In this document: piece by piece, positions 5,368-9,342 of the stretch
Position numbering within the stretch: the stretch's first letter is position 1
How the letters are laid out: the number at the start of each line of letters is the position of its first letter
DNA from: Candidatus Bathyarchaeota archaeon
GTDB lineage: Archaea > Thermoproteota > Bathyarchaeia > 40CM-2-53-6 > FEN-987
Direction: 5' to 3'
Length of the DNA: 9,342 nucleotides
Assembly: GCA_003152955.1 (NCBI GenBank)
Contig: PMBQ01000223.1
Span: 16,311-25,652 of the forward strand
Program-made: the position numbers and the translations under genes
Notes under the pieces: model-generated
Database searches by the model: none
The model's input: the letters and a program-made list of their open reading frames with translations, nothing else
What the model was told of the DNA's origin: nothing

Positions 5368-5979
5368 TTGCGTGACATCAAGTCCGACTCCCACACGTAT
5401 TCTGTGGGAGGCTTATCACAACTCGCAACGGAAGCAGTTGGATTCGAATACAAGTTAATAGGGTGGAATATCGGGCAAGGCATAGCGGCTGGTGTGAACT
5501 ACTTGAGGCTCTCCAAGGCACTTGCTGTGATTGTTCTATTGGACGCGCTTATCCTAGCTATCGGCCACGCCCCCCTTGCCCTCGGCATCTCTCCTCTGTT
5601 CAGGCAACCCGAGCGTCAGCCGCTGCCCCAACCCCCGCCCTCGGGCCAGCGGCCGCCTAGCGGCGCCTTCCCATTCTTTGCGATGGGAGCATACTTCCTT
5701 TTCGCAACAATCGCGTATATTCTCGGCGGCATTTTCGTTGTGTCCGGTCGACTATTCAAGTTGTCGAATGTCGGTCTGATAATTCTGGCCGTCATAGACA
5801 ATTTGCTTCTCATCTATACGAGAACCATGCCCAACATTTTCTTTCCTAGGAAGATTCCGTGGTCCTGGGGTTGGTTCCCTCCTGGCACGGTACAGATTTT
5901 CATTGGCCAAGCCGTCATGATTGTGTTTTGTGCGATTCTTCTCTACAAACCGGTTGGGAAAAAGCTCTCCAGCTCTTGA
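5368..5979 (+). CDS. Four-helix membrane protein of unknown function, last gene of the ABC operon
   Basis: I do not recognise a family. The 203 residues give four hydrophobic helices at about 50-67, 102-126, 134-151 and 173-193. Helices 1 and 2 are linked by a Pro-rich loop (76-97: 9 prolines, including QPLPQPPP). Helices 3 and 4 are linked by a loop rich in Trp and Pro (IPWSWGWFPPG). The first about 48 residues are amphipathic. The start is uncertain: TTG 5368, one base after the permease stop, gives tight coupling but has no ribosome site. GTG 5404 lies inside a strong hairpin, and GTG 5494 would begin just before helix 1. Position in the operon suggests an accessory subunit of the exporter or a membrane protein protecting against the same agent. 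The Pro-rich loop is locally GC-rich compared with its neighbours. Confidence 0.75.
   Translation: MRDIKSDSHTYSVGGLSQLATEAVGFEYKLIGWNIGQGIAAGVNYLRLSKALAVIVLLDALILAIGHAPLALGISPLFRQPERQPLPQPPPSGQRPPSGAFPFFAMGAYFLFATIAYILGGIFVVSGRLFKLSNVGLIILAVIDNLLLIYTRTMPNIFFPRKIPWSWGWFPPGTVQIFIGQAVMIVFCAILLYKPVGKKLSSS
5388..5410 (+). repeat. GC-rich hairpin at the permease / four-helix gene junction
   Basis: CTCCCACA (5388-5395) and TGTGGGAG (5403-5410) form a perfect 8-bp stem with a 7-base loop, beginning 22 bases after the permease stop codon. It includes the alternative GTG start at 5404. No T-run follows. It may lower expression of the last gene, act as an mRNA processing or stability element, or hide a start site. 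Confidence 0.6.
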
Positions 5980-6011
5980 CCTCGACATACATTAAAAATT
6001 CCAAGATCCTA

Positions 6012-6208
6012 ATGACGAACAGGCCAAATTCTTCTAGATATTTTCGAGACCCTTAGCGTGAAGAAAACGGCCAACGGCGATCTCAGATAACGCTCTCGAC
6101 AAGCTGAGTGATGAAGGAATCATTCATAGCACATATATTGCAAGGCATGGTTGGCGCCGAAAAGCTCATGAGCTGAGTCCAGTATCGCGGCTAGGAGCTC
6201 CGCCTTAG
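6012..6208 (+). pseudogene. Possible decayed winged-helix regulator gene
   Basis: Two adjacent frames give fragments that together resemble a small winged-helix protein. An ATG at 6012 opens a frame that must shift by one base early on to read GQILLDIFETLSVKKTANGDL (about 6022-6087, helix 1 like). Another single-base shift then gives SDNALDKLSDEGIIHSTYIARHG and RRKAHELSP, ending in TAG at 6206-6208. The phrase ALDKLSDEGII followed by a basic wing is typical of the recognition helix and wing of archaeal winged-helix domains. At least two frameshifts are needed, so if this was a gene it is broken. It may also be coincidence. Nothing else gene-like is seen between 5980 and 6281. Confidence 0.27.
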
Positions 6209-6257
6209 GTCGCCTGATCACCAATCAAAAATGCTTCCAAATGAGATAACTAAGGTC

Positions 6258-6270
6258 GTGTAAATCTTAC
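6258..6270 (+). promoter_or_regulatory. Possible TATA-like region for the arylsulfotransferase-like gene
   Basis: GTGTAAATCTTAC is the best AT-rich element upstream of the large ORF. Counting about 25 bases places transcription near 6287-6290, giving a leader of about 25 bases to the TTG at 6315. It also contains the in-frame TAA (6261-6263) that closes the frame on the 5' side. No ribosome site is seen. Confidence 0.25.
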
Positions 6271-6314
6271 ATTCGAGAAGAATACGTTCATCTGTTCTGG
6301 TAATTATCGTCCTG

Positions 6315-8129
6315 TTGATTTCGTGCAGCGGTCTTCTTGGCAGTAGCGTTCAAGCCTCTAACGGTGCCGTTCAATCTACAAATCCGTCCAGCGACGGTTT
6401 CCCTGTGCCCTTCAAGATCGACACATATGGGAAAGCCTGGAATGGTTATCTTGCATACGGATTGTGGCAGGATGATCCCTCGACCTTAAGTCCAGTTGCA
6501 AGTCACGTGGTCGTAATGACAACTGACGGTCAACTGCTCTATCATCGGACGTCTAATAGCTCCAACAGTTACTGGCCGGTCAAGTACATCGCACCAGACA
6601 CGCTGATGTACATGGGGGAACCGGATTCGTCGGCTACGCATTTCTGGAACATGAAAACAAATAAGACCACCGATTTCCCGAACGTTTGGGGCCACCATGA
6701 TATCATATACAATCCGACCACCCACACCTTCCTGACACTCAGGGATTACATACGAGTGATCGATGGACACCAAGTCCTCATGGACCACATCTACGAGCTC
6801 AACAGCACGGGCGGAATTCTGTGGAGCTGGGACACCTATACCGATGGACACTTCGGTCTCAAAGACGAATGCCCTTGCAACGACACAACAGCCACCTACC
6901 CCACAGCTACAGCCGCGGGCCAAACACTGATCGACCTCACCCATTCGAACAGCCTCCAATGGATCTTTGACAAGAACATAATTTACATCAACATGCGAGC
7001 CCAAAACACATTCTGCAAGATTGACAAGACCGCGGACCGGACCGTCTGGTGTCTGGGTGAACACGGCAATTTTACACTCTACGATCAGAATGGGAAGAAG
7101 GTTCCCAGTTTATGGTATCACTCCCACGATGTCAATGAAGTTTCGCCAAACGTCTTTCTGATGTTTGACAATGATTATCACAATACAACCAAGCCTTGTC
7201 CAATAGATAATGCCTACAACGGAACAGAGTCACACAGCAGAATATTGGAGATCAGCGTGAACGAGCAGACCATGACTGCTCGCGCGATCTGGAGTTGGAC
7301 CGCTCCTAGCGCCTATTGGACCCCCTACTGGGGGAGCGCTGACATATTGCCAAACGGAGACCTGATAGCGGCGTTCGGTTCACAGAGCCACTACGTCCCG
7401 AATACTCAGGGAGCTGAGCTGGTAGAGGTTAATTCCCAAGGACAAGTGGTTAGAACGTGGACGTTCGCATATGGTTGGGGAATTTATCGAGTCACAGAAA
7501 TAGGCCTACAAACCAACGAGGACTACGATAATGCTTGGCATACTAGAGAATTCAAGATCAACCTTTCAACCGTCAATGACCTCGGAAGCCTCGCCAACAT
7601 TTACTATAAGATCAATAACGGACCGACCAAGAGCATCAACGTCGACGGACAGCCAACCATCATCACCGAAGGTGCTAACAACACTTTGGAATACTGGAGT
7701 ATTGACAAGACGGGCATAGAGGAGACACCCCACAAAATACTCACGGGAATAAAACTGGATAATGGCCCGCCAAGTTTCTCGATAACTTCTCCATCTAATG
7801 GTACCCAAATAGGGTCATCTACCGTAACCGTCACTTGGAAAGTCTCAAACCCAAGCTCTGGGATAAGCAACTATCAAATTAGGCTCGACAGCGGATCATT
7901 TACGAGTGTTGGAACAAGCACATCTCAAACCTTCAACGGATTAAGCGATGGAAGCCACACAATAGACATTAGAGGGGTGGACAATTTTGGCGACCAAGCG
8001 ACTGCGTCAGTAACTTTCGTAGTCAACACAACCTGGACCGTATATCTCGCAATAGTCTCAGTCGTCGTAATACTGGTCGCGCTTGGAGCTGTTATGTATC
8101 ATCGGAAGTCTAGACCCCGGAAACTCTAG
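6315..8129 (+). CDS. Arylsulfotransferase-like surface protein with OmpL47-like and Ig-like domains and C-terminal membrane anchor
   Basis: A secreted, membrane-anchored protein, 604 residues from TTG 6315. Residues about 40-395 look like the beta-propeller of the arylsulfotransferase (ASST) group: GHHDIIYNPTTHTFLTL (126-142), DLTHSNSLQW (207-216), YHSHDVNEV then MFDND (268-287), GSADILPNGDLIAAFG (340-355) and ELVEVNSQGQVVRTW (368-382). ASST enzymes move sulfate between phenolic esters and phenols; His269 or His271 could be catalytic, but this is not proven. Residues about 402-480 resemble an OmpL47 repeat (IYYKINNGPTKSI, then TLEYWSIDKTGIEE). Residues 484-571 form an Ig-like module (PPSFSITSPSNGT to ATASVTFVV). 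A membrane helix (about 575-594) and the tail HRKSRPRKL end the chain. Many N-x-S/T sequons fit surface glycosylation. The start is doubtful: the signal-peptide hydrophobic stretch extends in frame upstream of the TTG, to about 6282, with no normal start codon. Confidence 0.88.
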   Translation: MISCSGLLGSSVQASNGAVQSTNPSSDGFPVPFKIDTYGKAWNGYLAYGLWQDDPSTLSPVASHVVVMTTDGQLLYHRTSNSSNSYWPVKYIAPDTLMYMGEPDSSATHFWNMKTNKTTDFPNVWGHHDIIYNPTTHTFLTLRDYIRVIDGHQVLMDHIYELNSTGGILWSWDTYTDGHFGLKDECPCNDTTATYPTATAAGQTLIDLTHSNSLQWIFDKNIIYINMRAQNTFCKIDKTADRTVWCLGEHGNFTLYDQNGKKVPSLWYHSHDVNEVSPNVFLMFDNDYHNTTKPCPIDNAYNGTESHSRILEISVNEQTMTARAIWSWTAPSAYWTPYWGSADILPNGDLIAAFGSQSHYVPNTQGAELVEVNSQGQVVRTWTFAYGWGIYRVTEIGLQTNEDYDNAWHTREFKINLSTVNDLGSLANIYYKINNGPTKSINVDGQPTIITEGANNTLEYWSIDKTGIEETPHKILTGIKLDNGPPSFSITSPSNGTQIGSSTVTVTWKVSNPSSGISNYQIRLDSGSFTSVGTSTSQTFNGLSDGSHTIDIRGVDNFGDQATASVTFVVNTTWTVYLAIVSVVVILVALGAVMYHRKSRPRKL

Positions 8130-8189
8130 GGATCACAGGATTATCGGGACAGTTGGCCGTGGTAGAACCATATTTTGTGCCGCCTCGGA
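8130..8189. other. Short gap between convergent genes
   Basis: Sixty bases separate two facing stop codons. Both transcripts must end here or overlap. The only T-rich element on the plus strand is ATATTTTGT near 8170-8178, a weak match to archaeal T-run termination. No strong hairpin is seen. Confidence 0.4.
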
Positions 8190-9299
8190 TCACATTTGAA
8201 ACGAGTTATCGAGATTCGATCTCATACTCTGTTGAGTCCTTTTTCCAGCTCGCTTTTTTCGCGCTGAATATACGACCACAGTTCCAACAGCAATGATCGC
8301 GATTGCAGCAGTGACCAGCGTGTAATTCAGATAGGCGTTGTCCTCTTGAACAGTGTTGGCTTGTTCGAAATGGTAGGCTCTTTGAAATAGGTTGATGGCG
8401 TTCTGGGCATGCTGCTGCGCGGTTGGAAAGTCGCTTGCTGCGAAGGCTTGTTGAGCTAAATTGTACTCATCCGTCGCTGATGCGACTGTGCTTAGAGCTT
8501 CCGAATTGTTGAAGTTCGCTGCCAATGCTTGAGACTTCAGACTCGTCGCATTTGCAAGCAGGTCCTTTGCTTGGGTTGCGCTCTGACTCCAGGTGAGAGG
8601 ATAGTGGTCAGGCATGTATGGTCCTGGAAGGATGAGGGGAGGGTTTGGAGGTTGTGAAAAGTCGAACGCTTCAAGCATGTTGCTTGCCATGGCGTCTCTC
8701 TGCGTGAGTGTAGGAAGGCCGTGAACTGTCTCTATGAATTTGAGGATTGAAGTGAACTCCGATTGCGTGTGATCTATGAACCCTTCCTTCGCGTATGGTG
8801 ATATGATGAGGCATGGAACTCTGAATCCTAAACCGAAGGTGTCTACCTGTGGTGGCGCAACGTGATCATACCATCCGCCGTAATCATCCCACGTCACGAA
8901 TATTGCGGTGGAAGGCCAGTATTCGCTCTGCATGATCGCGTTAATCGCGGTGACCAAGTATTTCTGTCCGACTTCCACATTTGCGGTCGGGTGGTCGCTC
9001 TCATCTTCTGTGGGTATAACCCAGACCACCTGTGCAAGATTTCCCTTCGCTAAGTCGACTAGAAATTGATCGTTTGGCGCAAGGTTGTTCAATCGCGCAG
9101 GGTTATTCTTGAATGACGCGAAGGCGGGTAAAGGATTCCAGTAGCCTGCGTCCTTGTAGTTGTCTTTATCGCCATTGTAGTACTTCCAAGATACGTCACG
9201 GTTGTCAAGTTGATCCATTACGGTTGTGAAGTTGAAAGTGAGATTGTTCGACAGTCCGTATGGGTTATTGGATGTCCTATTGGACCCTCCCTGGCAGAT
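8190..9299 (-). CDS. Surface-anchored phosphoesterase (phospholipase C / acid phosphatase family), N-terminus missing
   Basis: C-terminal part of a PF04185-type phosphoesterase, which hydrolyses phosphate esters or phospholipids outside the cell. The frame is open from 9299; the first in-frame ATG (9218) is internal, because family-like sequence ([14 protein letters not shown]) lies before it. Numbering from that [23 protein letters not shown] (69-88), [20 protein letters not shown] (104-123) and [18 protein letters not shown] (133-150) are the conserved C-terminal blocks with acidic and His ligands (E71, D72, D111, D112, D118, H119). Residues about 210-285 are Ala/Gln-rich helices, a probable stalk or coiled coil. 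A membrane helix (about 299-317) and the tail ARKKRAGKR anchor the C-terminus. The N-terminal active-site part lies beyond the window. Upstream of 9299 the frame meets a TAA, apparently after a one-base frameshift near 9293. It converges on the sulfotransferase-like gene. Confidence 0.88.
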   Translation of the reverse strand: MCQGGSNRTSNNPYGLSNNLTFNFTTVMDQLDNRDVSWKYYNGDKDNYKDAGYWNPLPAFASFKNNPARLNNLAPNDQFLVDLAKGNLAQVVWVIPTEDESDHPTANVEVGQKYLVTAINAIMQSEYWPSTAIFVTWDDYGGWYDHVAPPQVDTFGLGFRVPCLIISPYAKEGFIDHTQSEFTSILKFIETVHGLPTLTQRDAMASNMLEAFDFSQPPNPPLILPGPYMPDHYPLTWSQSATQAKDLLANATSLKSQALAANFNNSEALSTVASATDEYNLAQQAFAASDFPTAQQHAQNAINLFQRAYHFEQANTVQEDNAYLNYTLVTAAIAIIAVGTVVVYSARKKRAGKRTQQSMRSNLDNSFQM

Positions 9300-9342
9300 T
9301 TATCTCGATTCACATGTGCCACCCTGGGTGTTCTCCGTTAGC

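Noticed and set aside
6273..6290. SRRIRSS before the hydrophobic core as a Tat signal
   Set aside because: The twin-Arg motif lacks the expected following hydrophobic consensus residues and would need a start codon that is not present; an ordinary Sec-type signal fits better.
6345..6380. Lipobox for a lipoprotein at Cys4 of the TTG-started surface protein (LLISC)
   Set aside because: The C-terminal membrane helix already anchors the protein, and small residues after the core (SSVQA) offer a normal signal-peptidase site; a lipid anchor cannot be excluded but is not needed.
6486..7064. 192-codon minus-strand ORF inside the arylsulfotransferase-like gene
   Set aside because: It lies wholly antisense to a gene with clear domain motifs and has no start context or recognisable domain; a codon-usage shadow.
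8130..8194. Direct repeat GGATCACA at both ends of the convergent gap
   Set aside because: Eight bases only, with dissimilar flanks; likely chance and not target-site duplication.

Overview
The window looks like chromosomal DNA of an archaeon, most likely a soil-type member of the Nitrososphaeria (Thaumarchaeota) or a close relative. The grounds are TATA-like boxes at archaeal spacing, a Shine-Dalgarno site (GAGGTG), a small winged-helix protein of the archaeal HTH_45 type, a small C2H2 zinc-finger protein, and large surface proteins held by one C-terminal membrane helix with a basic tail. The lineage is an inference from protein style; there is no rRNA or marker gene to confirm it. No tRNA, rRNA, CRISPR array, insertion sequence or replication origin was seen.

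Left part (1-2640). Four genes lie on the minus strand. In transcription order they are a small winged-helix regulator (1548-1817), a two-helix membrane protein carrying a 9-residue tandem duplication (1099-1476), a 50-residue His-rich CxxC micro-protein (864-1016) and a short-chain dehydrogenase/reductase cut by the window edge (1-604). Divergent from them, on the plus strand, is a 96-residue protein with one perfect C2H2 zinc finger (1988-2278). A roughly 360-base stretch with no convincing gene follows.

Centre (2640-5980). A compact plus-strand operon encodes a PadR-family regulator with a very His-rich N-terminus, a DrrA-type ABC ATPase, an ABC-2 permease and an unrecognised four-helix membrane protein. 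Its promoter holds four ATATC-core 12-mers in exact 12-bp register, overlapping the TATA box and predicted start site, as expected for an autoregulatory operator. The operon reads as a ligand- or metal-controlled export system. A GC-rich hairpin sits at the permease/four-helix gene junction.

Right part (5980-9342). A possible decayed winged-helix gene is followed by a large arylsulfotransferase-like surface protein (plus strand), which has a beta-propeller, an OmpL47-like and an Ig-like domain, and a C-terminal membrane anchor. Facing it on the minus strand is a surface-anchored phosphoesterase (phospholipase C/acid phosphatase family), cut by the window end and out of frame near position 9293. 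Both proteins should act outside the cell on sulfate or phosphate esters. The best candidates for something undescribed are the 12-bp operator array with its His-rich PadR, the exporter-linked four-helix protein, the dyad-controlled His-rich micro-protein, and the missing normal start codon of the sulfotransferase-like gene.
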